From NCBI RefSeq assembly GCF_002979865.1, contig NZ_PCPZ01000006.1:62001-126000 (forward strand): 64,000 nt of DNA, in the 5' to 3' direction. The stretch's first letter is position 1. The number at the start of each line of letters is the position of its first letter. The DNA comes from Arthrobacter sp. MYb214. GTDB lineage: Bacteria; Actinomycetota; Actinomycetes; Actinomycetales; Micrococcaceae. Positions 34,269 to 43,218 of this stretch are shown here, one piece after another. Under the pieces are notes generated by a model. The model did no database searches. It was not told where the DNA came from and worked only from the letters and a program-made list of their open reading frames with translations. Position numbers and translations under genes: made by a program.

Positions 34269-35453
34269 TCAGCTCTTGAGGTACTCATCGTGCTGGCGGT
34301 GCGCTTCGGCGACCTCGACACGGATCTTGTCCACGTCCTTGGCCTTGTCGCGGTACTTCTTTTCCATGGTTTTCACATACGCTTCTTCCTCCACCAAGGC
34401 GCGGTAGATGCGTTCGCGTTCGACCGCGTCCGAGGTGTAGCTCAGGTCGTTGTAGCTGTTGGCATGGCGGCGCAGGTTGCCGATGGCAGTCTGGGCCTTG
34501 CCTGCCTTGCTGAACAGCGAAGCGAGAATTGTCAGCACCAGGACGCCGATAATGACGCTCAGCGACAGGCCGGTGCTGATTTCAATGACCATCACGTGCT
34601 CACCATCATTGATGAATGGCAAGTTGTTCTCGTGCAGTGCATGCAGGATCAGCTTCACGCCGATGAATGCCAGGATTGCTGCCAACCCGTAGGACAGGTA
34701 GATCAAGCGGTCCAGCAATCCGTCGAGCAGGAAGTAGAGCTGGCGCAGTCCCATGAGCGAGAAGGCGGTAGCCGTGAACACGATGTAGACGTTCTGGGTG
34801 AGTCCGAAGATCGCAGGGATGGAATCCAGAGCGAAGAGAATATCGGTACCGCCGATGGCCACCATGACCAGCAGCATCGGAGTCAGGACCTTCTTGCCAT
34901 CGATCTTGGTGAACAGCTTGTCGCCGTCATAGTTGTCGGTAGTGTGGAATAGCTTCTTGGCGATCCGGATGATGAAGTTGTTGGCCTCATCGGATTCGTC
35001 ATCCTTCTTCAGCAGGTTGCCTGCGGTCAACAGCAGGATCAGGCCGAACAGGTAGAAGACCCAAGCGAACTGGTTGATCAGCGCCGCGCCGACAAAGATG
35101 AAGGCGGTACGTGCGATCAGCGAGAAGACGATGCCGAAGAGCAGGACTTTCTGCTGGTCTTCGCGGGGTACGCGGAAGCTGGCGATGATAATCAGGAAGA
35201 CGAACAGGTTGTCGACCGACAGGGCCTTCTCGGTAATGTAGCCGGCAAAGTACTCGGCACCCATGTCGATTCCGCCGAAGACCAGCACCAGCACACCGAA
35301 AACGAGGGCCAAGCCAACATAGATGCTGGACCAGATGGCTGCTTCACGCAGCGATGGAACGTGGGCCTTGCGGATGTGGAAGAAATAGTCGAAGGCCAGA
35401 AGGGCGAGAATCACGACAAGCGTGATGCCCCAAATCATAGGGGAAACTCCCAT
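34269..35453 (-). CDS. TerC family membrane protein, probable manganese exporter
   Basis: This 394-aa protein has about nine transmembrane helices. The family signatures are TEKALSVDNLFVFLII and GGTDILFALDSIPAIFGL, with the acidic residues thought to bind metal. A charged C-terminal tail of about 75 residues (RRHANSYNDL...) extends into the cytoplasm. Members such as Alx and MeeF/MeeY export Mn2+, some to load secreted enzymes. The manganese-riboswitch-like leader upstream supports that substrate. The ATG at 35451-35453 has AGGAA upstream. Confidence 0.88.
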   Translation of the reverse strand: MGVSPMIWGITLVVILALLAFDYFFHIRKAHVPSLREAAIWSSIYVGLALVFGVLVLVFGGIDMGAEYFAGYITEKALSVDNLFVFLIIIASFRVPREDQQKVLLFGIVFSLIARTAFIFVGAALINQFAWVFYLFGLILLLTAGNLLKKDDESDEANNFIIRIAKKLFHTTDNYDGDKLFTKIDGKKVLTPMLLVMVAIGGTDILFALDSIPAIFGLTQNVYIVFTATAFSLMGLRQLYFLLDGLLDRLIYLSYGLAAILAFIGVKLILHALHENNLPFINDGEHVMVIEISTGLSLSVIIGVLVLTILASLFSKAGKAQTAIGNLRRHANSYNDLSYTSDAVERERIYRALVEEEAYVKTMEKKYRDKAKDVDKIRVEVAEAHRQHDEYLKS

Positions 35454-35489
35454 AGGGATTCCTGCTTTCGTAAGTAGCGCGCGAACGCA

Positions 35490-35592
35490 TCTGAGTAAGT
35501 CTCTTCACCGACCCCGGGGCTGGCCGCAAAACCCGGCAGGACCATGAAGTCCTGCGTATTGACGGATTCAACGATTATGAATACTCCCTTAC
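35490..35592 (-). promoter_or_regulatory. Probable yybP-ykoY (Mn2+) riboswitch upstream of terC
   Basis: Read on the minus strand, the leader has GGGAGTA near its 5' end. It then has CGTCAATACG, a GC-rich hairpin, GGTCGGTGAAGAGACTTACTC, and a closing GAGTA/TACTC helix. These are the conserved blocks of the yybP-ykoY class as I recall them. The aptamer ends about 37 nt before the terC ATG. The match was made by eye. Confidence 0.72.
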
Positions 35593-35761
35593 GTTCTACC
35601 AGCTTATCCTGATGCGATGCTTCTGGAAAAATCTTGGTCCGTGGATGTCATGATGATCTGTAATGTACTTTGTCTTTGTGCAGTTGGGTAGGCGTCAATA
35701 GCAATTCGAAGAATGCACTTTGCTTGGAGCAACGTGGGCTAGGGGCAGGAACTAGGCGCTG

Positions 35762-36229
35762 CTAGAGCGACTTGCGCATCTTGATGCTGGTGGTTTCATA
35801 TCCAAGCGATTCATAGAGGCCGCGAGCGCTCTGGTTGAATCCGAACACATTCAGCCCCAGGGTACGTGCGCCGTGGGCACGGGCGTATTCTTCGGCCAAA
35901 TTCATGGCCTGGCGTCCGAACCCCTTGCCGCGGTGCCCGGGGTCGACAACTATGTCCCAAACCCACCATGAAGCCGGATCGCCTGAGGTGTCGTGGCCGA
36001 TCCAGACATAGCCCACATCGCCGAAAATGCCATGCTCCAGGGTGAATACCGCATTGGTGCAACTTGGCAATCCGGTGGGAAAGGCCCGGGTCATGGCCCG
36101 GTCTGCATCTTCCTGCGCCTTGTGCTGGGAACTGCCAGCGGCAACAAGGTCCGATACGTACTCGGCGGTACTTCGTGCCATCCACGAATGGAATTCTTCA
36201 GCGGGAAGCGGGTGGAGTTCTAATGGCAT
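35762..36229 (-). CDS. GNAT family N-acetyltransferase
   Basis: This 155-aa single-domain acetyltransferase has WWVWDIVVDPGHRGKGFGRQAMNLAEEYA as the acetyl-CoA loop (R/Q-x-x-G-x-G/A pattern) and LGLNVFGFNQSARGLYESLGYETT as the C-terminal motif. The substrate is unknown. TAGACT lies 6 nt upstream of the ATG, suggesting a leaderless transcript. Confidence 0.85.
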   Translation of the reverse strand: MPLELHPLPAEEFHSWMARSTAEYVSDLVAAGSSQHKAQEDADRAMTRAFPTGLPSCTNAVFTLEHGIFGDVGYVWIGHDTSGDPASWWVWDIVVDPGHRGKGFGRQAMNLAEEYARAHGARTLGLNVFGFNQSARGLYESLGYETTSIKMRKSL

Positions 36230-36235
36230 GCCCGG

Positions 36236-36241
36236 AGTCTA
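36236..36241 (-). promoter_or_regulatory. -10 element of the GNAT gene, leaderless type
   Basis: TAGACT on the minus strand ends 6 nt before the ATG at 36229. The same hexamer and spacing occur at the phosphatase gene (21478-21483). Confidence 0.4.
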
Positions 36242-36259
36242 CCGGTTGAGGGCGGCACG

Positions 36260-36754
36260 CTATTTCCGCGCGGCCAGGATTTGTTCACGCAGGATATCTG
36301 CGTGTCCGCAATGCTGTGCCAGTTCACGCAGCATATGCAGCTGGATCCAGCGCAGCGGCAGCGGTCCACGCCGGTTGCCTGAGAAGACGTCATCTCCTGT
36401 TTTGCCTTCGACTGCTTGATGCGACAGTTCGATGGCTTGGGCATATTCGTGCCGAATCGAATCGATGGTGTCGGAAGCCTCCAAGTCGAATGATTTGCTG
36501 GGCGAAGAGGCAATGCCCAGCTCTGCACGGCTCCGGCCGGTGGCTGCTTCACCGAACCAGACCCGTTCCACGAAGATCGCATGTTTCACCAGCCCGAGCA
36601 GCGTGGTCTTGGATTCAACCAACTTCAATCTGGCTTCGGCTTCACTCAGTCCGCCGGTGCAGGAAAGCAGCATCTGCCGGTGCTGATCGATGAAAACTTG
36701 GACCATATCATCGTGGGTCAGTGAAAAAATGTCTTTGGAATCCGGGTTGACCAT
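36260..36754 (-). CDS. DinB/DUF664 family protein
   Basis: This 164-aa four-helix-bundle protein belongs to the DinB_2/DUF664 group. Candidate metal-ligand histidines are His58 (LLGLVKHAIFVERVWF) and His148/His151 (RELAQHCGHADILREQI). Members include thiol-dependent S-transferases, but specific activities are rarely known. It lies 30 bp upstream of the GNAT gene on the same strand, though the GNAT gene appears to have its own promoter. Confidence 0.85.
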   Translation of the reverse strand: MVNPDSKDIFSLTHDDMVQVFIDQHRQMLLSCTGGLSEAEARLKLVESKTTLLGLVKHAIFVERVWFGEAATGRSRAELGIASSPSKSFDLEASDTIDSIRHEYAQAIELSHQAVEGKTGDDVFSGNRRGPLPLRWIQLHMLRELAQHCGHADILREQILAARK

Positions 36755-36846
36755 GCCTTATCTTAAGTCGGCAAATCGTTAGTGACAAGGGATTTTGCCT
36801 CTGGGGCAAGTGAAATAGAAAATCTTTCGAAAATCTTGCTCTAGCT

Positions 36847-36872
36847 GGAATACGAAGAGTGCGAGTAGAGTT
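36847..36872 (+). promoter_or_regulatory. SigH/SigR-type promoter candidate upstream of clpB
   Basis: GGAAT (36847-36851), an 18-nt spacer, and GTT (36870-36872). The GTT is also the first three bases of the HAIR element, so HspR would cover the -10. Confidence 0.6.
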
Positions 36873-36890
36873 GAGTTAAGTACACTCAAG
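36870..36890 (+). promoter_or_regulatory. HAIR operator (HspR site) of clpB
   Basis: GTTGAGT-N7-ACTCAAG matches the consensus at 13 of 14 positions, about 35 bp before the clpB start. Confidence 0.9.
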
Positions 36891-36924
36891 TTTATGGGTT
36901 CACCCAATTAGAGAAAGGATGCGC

Positions 36925-39513
36925 GTGGACACCAAACTCACCACTAAGAGCCAAGAAGCTCTCTCGGCTTCCGGGATGAACGCTTCAACCGCAGGCAATC
37001 CGCAGATTGAACCTGCGCACCTGCTGAAGGCCTTGCTGGACCAGCGCGACTCCGTCGCAGTCGCCCTCCTGAAGACCGCCGGATTGGATGTCGACGCGCT
37101 TTCGATCAAGGCAAGCGCTGTCATCAACGCATTGCCTTCCAGCTCCGGCAGTTCAGTGGCCCAGGCCCAGTACTCCCGACAGCTGCTGCAGGTTGTGAGC
37201 AACGCCCAAGCGGCTGCCGCAGAAATGGGGGACACCTACGTCTCCACCGAGCACCTGCTTATCGCCTTGGCATCAGACCAGACCAAGGCCGGCGACGCGT
37301 TGCGCGAATTCGGGGCCACCCGCGAACTGCTGGTGGGCACCTTGCCCACCATCCGCGGCGACCGCAAGGTCGATAATCCGGATCCGGAGGCCACCTTCCA
37401 GTCCCTGGAGAAGTTCGGCACCGACATGACCGCCCTGGCGCGCTCGGGCAAGCTGGATCCAGTCATCGGCCGCGACCGCGAGATCCGCCGCGTGGTCCAG
37501 GTGCTCTCCCGCCGAACCAAGAACAACCCCGTGCTGATCGGCGAGCCAGGCGTTGGCAAAACCGCTGTAGTTGAGGGGCTTGCCCAGCGCATGATCGCGG
37601 GCGACGTGCCGGAATCCCTGCGTGGCAAGACCCTGATCTCGCTGGATCTGGGCGCCATGGTCGCCGGCGCCAAGTACCGTGGCGAATTCGAAGAGCGGCT
37701 GAAGTCGGTATTGGAAGAGATCAAGGCTTCGGACGGCCAGATTGTCACCTTCATTGACGAGATCCACACCGTGGTCGGCGCCGGAGCCTCCGAAGGCGCC
37801 ATGGACGCGGGGAACATGCTCAAGCCAATGCTCGCCCGCGGCGAGTTGCGCTTGATTGGTGCTACTACCTTGGACGAGTACCGCGAGAACATCGAGAAGG
37901 ATCCCGCCCTGGAACGCCGCTTCGCACAGGTGTATGTCGGTGAGCCCAGCGTGGATGACACCATTGCCATCCTGCGTGGGTTGAAGGAGCGCTACGAGGC
38001 GCACCACAAGGTTTCCATTGCGGACTCCGCCTTGGTGGCAGCATCCACGCTGTCCAACAGGTACATCTCCGGCCGCCAGCTGCCAGACAAGGCCATCGAC
38101 CTGGTTGATGAGGCCGCTAGCCGCCTGCGCATGGAGATCGACTCGGCTCCGGAGGAAATCGATGAGCTGCGCCGCGAGGTGGACCGGCTGACCATGGAGG
38201 AGCTGGCGCTGTCCGATGAAACGGATCCAGCTTCGGTGGAACGCCTGGATGCGCTGCGCAAGGACATGGCCGACAAGAAGGAACAGCTGGACGCGCTGAA
38301 CTCCCAGTGGGAAGCCGAGAAGGCTGGCTTGAACCGCGTCGGTGACCTGAAGGTCAGGCTCGACGAATTACGCAGCCAGGCCGACAAGGCCCAGCGCGAG
38401 GGCGACCTGGAGCAGGCCTCTCGCCTGCTCTACGGGGAGATCCCAACGCTGCAGCAGGAACTGGATGCGGCGGCAGCTGCCGAAGCCGATAAGGCCGATA
38501 CGCACACCATGGTTGCCGAGGAAGTCACCGCGGATGACATTGCAGAAGTCATCTCGGCGTGGACCGGTATTCCGGCCGGGCGCATGCTGCAGGGCGAAAG
38601 CCAGAAGTTGCTGGATATGGAAGAAATCATCGGGCAGCGCCTGATGGGGCAGAAGCAGGCTATTGCCGCTGTCTCTGACGCCGTTCGCCGTACCCGCGCC
38701 GGCATTGCCGACCCGAACCGGCCTACCGGATCCTTCCTGTTCCTGGGTCCTACCGGTGTCGGCAAGACCGAGCTGGCCAAGTCCCTGGCTGACTTCCTCT
38801 TCGATGATCCACGGGCGATGGTGCGGATCGACATGTCCGAATACTCGGAGAAGCATGCGGTTTCGCGCCTGGTCGGTGCCCCTCCGGGCTACGTAGGGTA
38901 TGAAGAGGGCGGGCAGCTGACCGAAGCTGTGCGCCGCCGCCCGTACTCGGTGATTCTGCTGGACGAGGTGGAAAAGGCGCATCCGGAAGTATTCGATATC
39001 CTGCTGCAGGTGCTCGATGACGGGCGGCTGACCGATGGCCAGGGCCGCACCGTGGACTTCAGGAATACCATTCTGATCCTCACCTCGAATCTGGGTTCCC
39101 AGTTCCTGGTGGACCAGAGCATGGAAGACGAGGCCAAGAAGTCAGCGGTGATGAGCGTGGTCAATGCATCGTTCAAGCCGGAGTTCTTGAACCGTCTCGA
39201 TGAGGTCATCCTCTTCGACCCATTGAGCATCGAAGAGCTGGGCAGCATCGTCAAGCTGCAGATCGACCTGCTCGCACAGCGCTTGGCCGACCGCCGCTTG
39301 AACCTGGAGGTGGATCAGGCCGCCAGCGATTGGCTGGCCCTGACCGGTTACGATCCTGCCTACGGCGCTCGTCCGCTGCGCCGCCTGGTGCAGCGCGAGA
39401 TCGGAGACCGGCTGGCCAAGGAGATCCTGGCTGGAACGGTGCAGGACGGGGATACTGTAGGGGTCACCCTGGACGAAGTTGGCGACAAGCTCAAAGTTGC
39501 CAAGAAGGCCTAG
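36925..39513 (+). CDS. clpB: ATP-dependent disaggregase ClpB (Hsp100)
   Basis: This 862-aa hexameric AAA+ machine rescues aggregated proteins with DnaK. It has an N-domain (1-145), NBD1 with GEPGVGKT and [15 protein letters not shown], the long coiled-coil middle domain (about 400-530), and NBD2 with GPTGVGKT and [11 protein letters not shown]. An ATG at 36919 is adjacent to GAGAAAGG, whereas GTG 36925 has it at 6-nt spacing and starts [13 protein letters not shown] like other actinobacterial ClpB. The HAIR site places it in the HspR regulon with dnaK. Confidence 0.97.
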   Translation: MDTKLTTKSQEALSASGMNASTAGNPQIEPAHLLKALLDQRDSVAVALLKTAGLDVDALSIKASAVINALPSSSGSSVAQAQYSRQLLQVVSNAQAAAAEMGDTYVSTEHLLIALASDQTKAGDALREFGATRELLVGTLPTIRGDRKVDNPDPEATFQSLEKFGTDMTALARSGKLDPVIGRDREIRRVVQVLSRRTKNNPVLIGEPGVGKTAVVEGLAQRMIAGDVPESLRGKTLISLDLGAMVAGAKYRGEFEERLKSVLEEIKASDGQIVTFIDEIHTVVGAGASEGAMDAGNMLKPMLARGELRLIGATTLDEYRENIEKDPALERRFAQVYVGEPSVDDTIAILRGLKERYEAHHKVSIADSALVAASTLSNRYISGRQLPDKAIDLVDEAASRLRMEIDSAPEEIDELRREVDRLTMEELALSDETDPASVERLDALRKDMADKKEQLDALNSQWEAEKAGLNRVGDLKVRLDELRSQADKAQREGDLEQASRLLYGEIPTLQQELDAAAAAEADKADTHTMVAEEVTADDIAEVISAWTGIPAGRMLQGESQKLLDMEEIIGQRLMGQKQAIAAVSDAVRRTRAGIADPNRPTGSFLFLGPTGVGKTELAKSLADFLFDDPRAMVRIDMSEYSEKHAVSRLVGAPPGYVGYEEGGQLTEAVRRRPYSVILLDEVEKAHPEVFDILLQVLDDGRLTDGQGRTVDFRNTILILTSNLGSQFLVDQSMEDEAKKSAVMSVVNASFKPEFLNRLDEVILFDPLSIEELGSIVKLQIDLLAQRLADRRLNLEVDQAASDWLALTGYDPAYGARPLRRLVQREIGDRLAKEILAGTVQDGDTVGVTLDEVGDKLKVAKKA

Positions 39514-39522
39514 GAGCCTGGC

Positions 39523-39574
39523 AATGGCGAGGGCGTGAACGGATGGAATCCCGTTCATGCCCTCGCCATTTTTC
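39523..39574 (+). terminator. Terminator after clpB
   Basis: A 20-bp stem with one G-T pair joins 39523-39542 and 39551-39570 over an 8-nt loop. A TTTTT run follows. Confidence 0.9.
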
Positions 39575-39586
39575 CTGAACGCAGAC

Positions 39587-40228
39587 TTAGCTGTCGGTGG
39601 TCTCCTGTGCCTTGGACGGCTCCTCTTCGGAGTTCTCCGATTCTCCATCCGTAGCGCCCTCTGGCAGCAACGAGTTGCGGACGTCGCCCTCGGACAGGCT
39701 CAGGAAGCACGAAACGGTGCGGTCGCCCTGGCCCCAGGTGCTCTCCGAGGGACGCGAGAAGTGATAGGTCCAGGTGGAGTCCAGCCCTGCACGAGGATCC
39801 AGTGACACCGATTTGCACAGGTCTTCGGATTGGGTGAGCAGCACGTTGGCTCCCGGGTACTCCTCGCCAGTGACCTGGAAGATGCCGATCAGTTGGGCAT
39901 TGTGGGAGGAATCACAGGTTACGACCGTCTGCGGATCCAGTGGTGAATTGAATCCGCGCAGGCAGTCGCCTTGCTCCAACTGGGTTGGAGGCATCTCGGT
40001 GGCAACAATGCCGTCGAGGCCTGGATTCTCGTTGCGCTCCACGTTGTTCGCAGTTGGCGAAGCAGGGGGATCCACTAGTCTCAACACCACGAAAACCACT
40101 GCCGCGGCCAGTGCGAGAACGGCGACAATCATCAAGGCCCATTGGGCACTTTGACGCTTGGGCTTCTCCGGTTCTGGCTGCAATGGCGGCAAAGCCGCCT
40201 GCGGCTCGGGCAGATTGTTTTCCACCAC
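39587..40228 (-). CDS. Septum formation family membrane-anchored protein
   Basis: This 213-aa protein has one transmembrane helix (WALMIVAVLALAAAVVFVVLRLV) and an extracytoplasmic domain. That domain contains LEQGDCLRGF, VVTCDSSHNAQLIGIF, EEYPGANVL and GDRTVSCFL, a Cys pattern typical of the Septum_form family. The C-terminus is acidic and disordered. The frame opens at a TTG (40276), but GTG 40228 follows AAGGAG at 8-nt spacing and is chosen. A role at the division site is only suggested by the family name. Confidence 0.78.
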   Translation of the reverse strand: MVENNLPEPQAALPPLQPEPEKPKRQSAQWALMIVAVLALAAAVVFVVLRLVDPPASPTANNVERNENPGLDGIVATEMPPTQLEQGDCLRGFNSPLDPQTVVTCDSSHNAQLIGIFQVTGEEYPGANVLLTQSEDLCKSVSLDPRAGLDSTWTYHFSRPSESTWGQGDRTVSCFLSLSEGDVRNSLLPEGATDGESENSEEEPSKAQETTDS

Positions 40229-40450
40229 CTGTTGAGCTCCTTCGTGGTTGGGTCGGGCGATCGCTCGCCGGCTCAATACATAGTCGTTGGACTAATCGAC
40301 AGTCTAGCGGTTTCGGAGGGTGTTGCATTCAGCGCTCGCCGGTGAATCGTGTTAACCTTTAATTACGAAAGAACTGATCACATATTCGGGGGCCTTCATC
40401 TTTTCAAGGTGGACCACCTCCCGACTCTACTGAAAAGAGGGGGTCACGCC

Positions 40451-40669
40451 ATGGGGCGCGGCCGTCAAAAGGCTAAAGCACAGCGTCAGGCGCGAGATAT
40501 CAAGTACTACTCGCCGTCCACTGACCTTTCGGCACTTGAACGCGAGTTGGGCGTTCAGTCCGATCATCATGCTCAGAACACTGAGCGTAATGATTCATCG
40601 TATGACGAAGAATATTCGGAATACGACGAGCTGACTAAGAAGTACTCGGGAGATGACGAAGACGAGTAG
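40451..40669 (+). CDS. DUF3073 protein
   Basis: This 72-aa hydrophilic protein has a very conserved basic start (MGRGRQKAKAQRQARDIKYY), then SPSTDLSALERELG and an acidic tail. It matches DUF3073, found next to purM in Mycobacterium (Rv0810c) and relatives. Its function is unknown; an RNA- or ribosome-associated role would suit the composition but is a guess. The 9-bp stem 40658-40666/40671-40679 encloses its stop codon. Confidence 0.88.
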   Translation: MGRGRQKAKAQRQARDIKYYSPSTDLSALERELGVQSDHHAQNTERNDSSYDEEYSEYDELTKKYSGDDEDE

Positions 40670-40752
40670 CCTCGTCTTCTGATGCCGGGAGTCCTTGGCT
40701 CAGAGTGCCACACCTTAAGCATTGAGTGGTACAGCTCTTCAGTACATTTTGC

Positions 40753-40805
40753 GACAAGCCGCAGCGACTAAGCTAAATTAGCTTTTAGTCGTTGCGGCCT
40801 TTGTC
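40753..40805 (+). terminator. Large hairpin between DUF3073 and sirtuin genes
   Basis: The main stem joins GCCGCAGCGACTAA (40758-40771) with 40784-40797 (one wobble). Inner GCT/AGC and outer GACAA/TTGTC pairings extend it. It ends 26 nt before the sirtuin start, so it may be a terminator for DUF3073 or a leader element of the sirtuin mRNA. Confidence 0.6.
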
Positions 40806-40830
40806 GTGCCCAGTAATTGTTAGGTGGAAC

Positions 40831-41751
40831 GTGAGCACTCCAGAAGAGCTATCCATCCAGATGGCGCATCATTCGGCCATCCGGTCGATGCAGCGCATTG
40901 TCGAGCAGCAGGCACCTGAATCCCCGGAAGCTGAAGCGCGTGCCGGGGTGCGCCAAATGCTTTCCGCTGGCGGGGTCCTGGTGGTCACCGGAGCCGGTGT
41001 TTCTACCGATTCCGGAATCCCCGACTACCGGGGACCCAACGGTTCATTGCAGCGCCACCGGCCGATGACCTATCAAGAATTCCGATTCCGTCCTGAAGCC
41101 CGGCAGCGCTATTGGGCCCGTGGCTACGTCGGCTGGCGCCATATGGACAAAGCCGAGCCTAACCACATTCACCAGCGCTTGGTGCAGTGGGAAGAGCACG
41201 GGAAAATCAGTGGAATCATTACGCAGAACGTTGACGGGCTGCACCAGCAGGCCGGATCCAAACGGGTCATTCCGGTCCATGGCGACTTGTCGATCGTCCG
41301 CTGCCTGGACTGCGGGTACAGCGAGAACCGCAATGACTTTGATCTGCGCCTGCAGGCGGCCAACGAAGGCTATTTGGAAGCCGTGGAAATCGACCCCAGC
41401 GCGGTGAACCCCGATGGGGATGTGGAGCTGCCCCAGTATCTGGTTGACCGGTTCAACATGGTGGCCTGCTTGAGCTGCGGCTCGCTGGCCCTGAAGCCTG
41501 ATGTGGTGTATTTCGGCGAGAACGTTCCGGTTGAACGCAAGGAACGCATTGCGGCACTGGAAGCGGAATCCACATCGCTCTTGGTGCTGGGCTCCTCCCT
41601 TGCAGTGATGAGCGGGTACAAGATCCTGTTGAACTTCGTCAAGCGGGATTTGCCGGTGGCGCTGATTACCAACGGCCACGTCCGCGGTGAACAAAAAGCA
41701 ACCTGGCGCTGGCGTGTGCCTTTGGAGCACGCCCTGAAGCAACTGGACTAG
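40831..41751 (+). CDS. Sir2-family NAD-dependent protein deacylase (SIRT4-like class II)
   Basis: This 306-aa sirtuin removes acyl groups from lysines using NAD+. TGAGVSTDSGIPDYRG and TQNVDGLHQQAG form the NAD pocket, with the catalytic His in VIPVHGDL. Zinc is held by CLDC and CLSC, here about 60 residues apart because of an insert with ELPQYLVDRF. That insert and LKPDVVYFGENVP resemble class II (SIRT4-like) members. GTG 40831 follows AGGTGG. In this cell it could reverse acetylation of acetyl-CoA synthetase, also encoded here, but that is inference. Confidence 0.9.
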   Translation: MSTPEELSIQMAHHSAIRSMQRIVEQQAPESPEAEARAGVRQMLSAGGVLVVTGAGVSTDSGIPDYRGPNGSLQRHRPMTYQEFRFRPEARQRYWARGYVGWRHMDKAEPNHIHQRLVQWEEHGKISGIITQNVDGLHQQAGSKRVIPVHGDLSIVRCLDCGYSENRNDFDLRLQAANEGYLEAVEIDPSAVNPDGDVELPQYLVDRFNMVACLSCGSLALKPDVVYFGENVPVERKERIAALEAESTSLLVLGSSLAVMSGYKILLNFVKRDLPVALITNGHVRGEQKATWRWRVPLEHALKQLD

Positions 41752-41937
41752 CAGGCCGGTATTTCGTCCCGCAAGGGACACCAATGAAGCGTGCCAAATG
41801 CTGCTCTGGGCACTCAGCCCGGCAGGAAGCTCGCACTGGTGCAGCACCACCGGCAGCATTGCCTGGCGCCTGGAAGCCGGGCAAGAGGGCTCCGGTCAAC
41901 CCTGCATCCCCATTCGCATGGCGATGGCGTTAAAGAA

Positions 41938-41973
41938 CCGATGCGCCGCACTGGGATCAGTGCGGCGCATCGG
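41938..41973. terminator. Terminator between sirtuin and purM genes
   Basis: A perfect 16-bp stem joins 41938-41953 and 41958-41973 over a GGAT loop. On the minus strand it is followed by TTCTTTAA. The remaining part of the 245-bp gap (41752-41937) shows no gene. Confidence 0.8.
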
Positions 41974-41996
41974 CAAGGAAGCGGATCCTGCGAGTA

Positions 41997-43139
41997 CTAC
42001 TTGGCGTAGTTGCCGGTCAGCAGCACTGCGCCGCCGTCAACGCCCTTGGCTCCCTGGACGTAGTCCAGTCCGGCATCGACTGCCGCTGGATCGATATTCT
42101 CGACGCCGCCCATGACCCAAGCTCCCATGCCAGCCTTGTTCAGCAGCTCTACGGCACGATCAGCTACAGCTGGATCAACAACAGCAACCATGCCCACACC
42201 CAGGTTCAGGGTGCGCTCAAGGTCAGGCTGCGGCACGTTGCCCAGCTGGGCGATGGTGGAGAAGACTGCTGGCAGGGACCAGGTCGAGCGGTCCACACGG
42301 GCCATCAGGCCCTGGGGCAGCACGCGAGCCAGGTTGGCAGCCAGGCCGCCACCGGTGACGTGGCTGAAGCCGTGCACGCCGAAGTTCTCGCCGTCGTTCA
42401 GCTCGCCCACCAGATCCAGGCAAGCGGTGGTGTAGATGCGGGTCGGAACCAGCAGTTCCTCGCCCAGGGTCTTGCCGAACTCTGCAACTTCGCGTTCCAG
42501 CTCCCACTTGGCGTGGGCGATGACGCGGCGCACCAGCGAGTAGCCGTTGGAGTGGATGCCCGAGGACGCCATGCCGATGACGACGTCGCCGGCCCGCACG
42601 CGCTCCGGGCCCAGCAGCTGGTCAGCTTCGATGACACCGGTAGCAGCACCGGCAACATCGTATTCGTCCTCGGCCAGCAGGCCCGGGTGCTCCGCGGTTT
42701 CGCCGCCAACCAGCGCGGTGCCGGCCAGCTTGCAGCCTTCCGCGATGCCGCGCACGATATCCGCGATGCGCTCCGGGACGACCTTGCCGGTGGCGATGTA
42801 GTCGGTCATGAACAGAGGCTTGGCGCCCACCACGACAATATCGTCGACCACCATGCCGACCAGGTCCTGGCCGATGGTGTCGTGGATGTCCAGCTTCTGG
42901 GCGATGGCAACCTTGGTGCCTACCCCGTCGGTGGAGGTAGCCAAGTACGGCTTCTTGTAACCGGTCAGGAACGATACATCGAAGAGCCCGGCGAAGCCGC
43001 CGACCCCTCCGACAACGCCCGCGGTGTGGGTTGCCTTGATCGCGCCCTTCATCAACTCAACGGCACGGTCACCGGCCTCAACGTCAACGCCGGCACCGGC
43101 ATAGGTGATGGAAGTTGGCTGCTGATCATTGCCGCTCAT
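41997..43139 (-). CDS. purM: Phosphoribosylformylglycinamidine cyclo-ligase (AIR synthetase)
   Basis: This 380-aa enzyme of de novo purine synthesis converts FGAM and ATP to AIR. It has YAGAGVDVEAGDRAVELMK, the ATP-binding ATSTDGVGTKVAIA, and ALVGGETAEHPG, MASSGIHSNGYSLVRRV, HGFSHVTGGGLAANLARVLP as family signatures. The frame is open 35 codons further, but homology starts at ATG 43139. It follows purF by about 80 bp on the same strand, a probable operon. Confidence 0.97.
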   Translation of the reverse strand: MSGNDQQPTSITYAGAGVDVEAGDRAVELMKGAIKATHTAGVVGGVGGFAGLFDVSFLTGYKKPYLATSTDGVGTKVAIAQKLDIHDTIGQDLVGMVVDDIVVVGAKPLFMTDYIATGKVVPERIADIVRGIAEGCKLAGTALVGGETAEHPGLLAEDEYDVAGAATGVIEADQLLGPERVRAGDVVIGMASSGIHSNGYSLVRRVIAHAKWELEREVAEFGKTLGEELLVPTRIYTTACLDLVGELNDGENFGVHGFSHVTGGGLAANLARVLPQGLMARVDRSTWSLPAVFSTIAQLGNVPQPDLERTLNLGVGMVAVVDPAVADRAVELLNKAGMGAWVMGGVENIDPAAVDAGLDYVQGAKGVDGGAVLLTGNYAK

Positions 43140-43218
43140 GGCAGTCGGTTCCTTTTCTGTTCTGGGCGCCGCATTTCCGGCGCCCTTTGCAACGAGATGG
43201 TTGGGATCGTGGAGGGGA

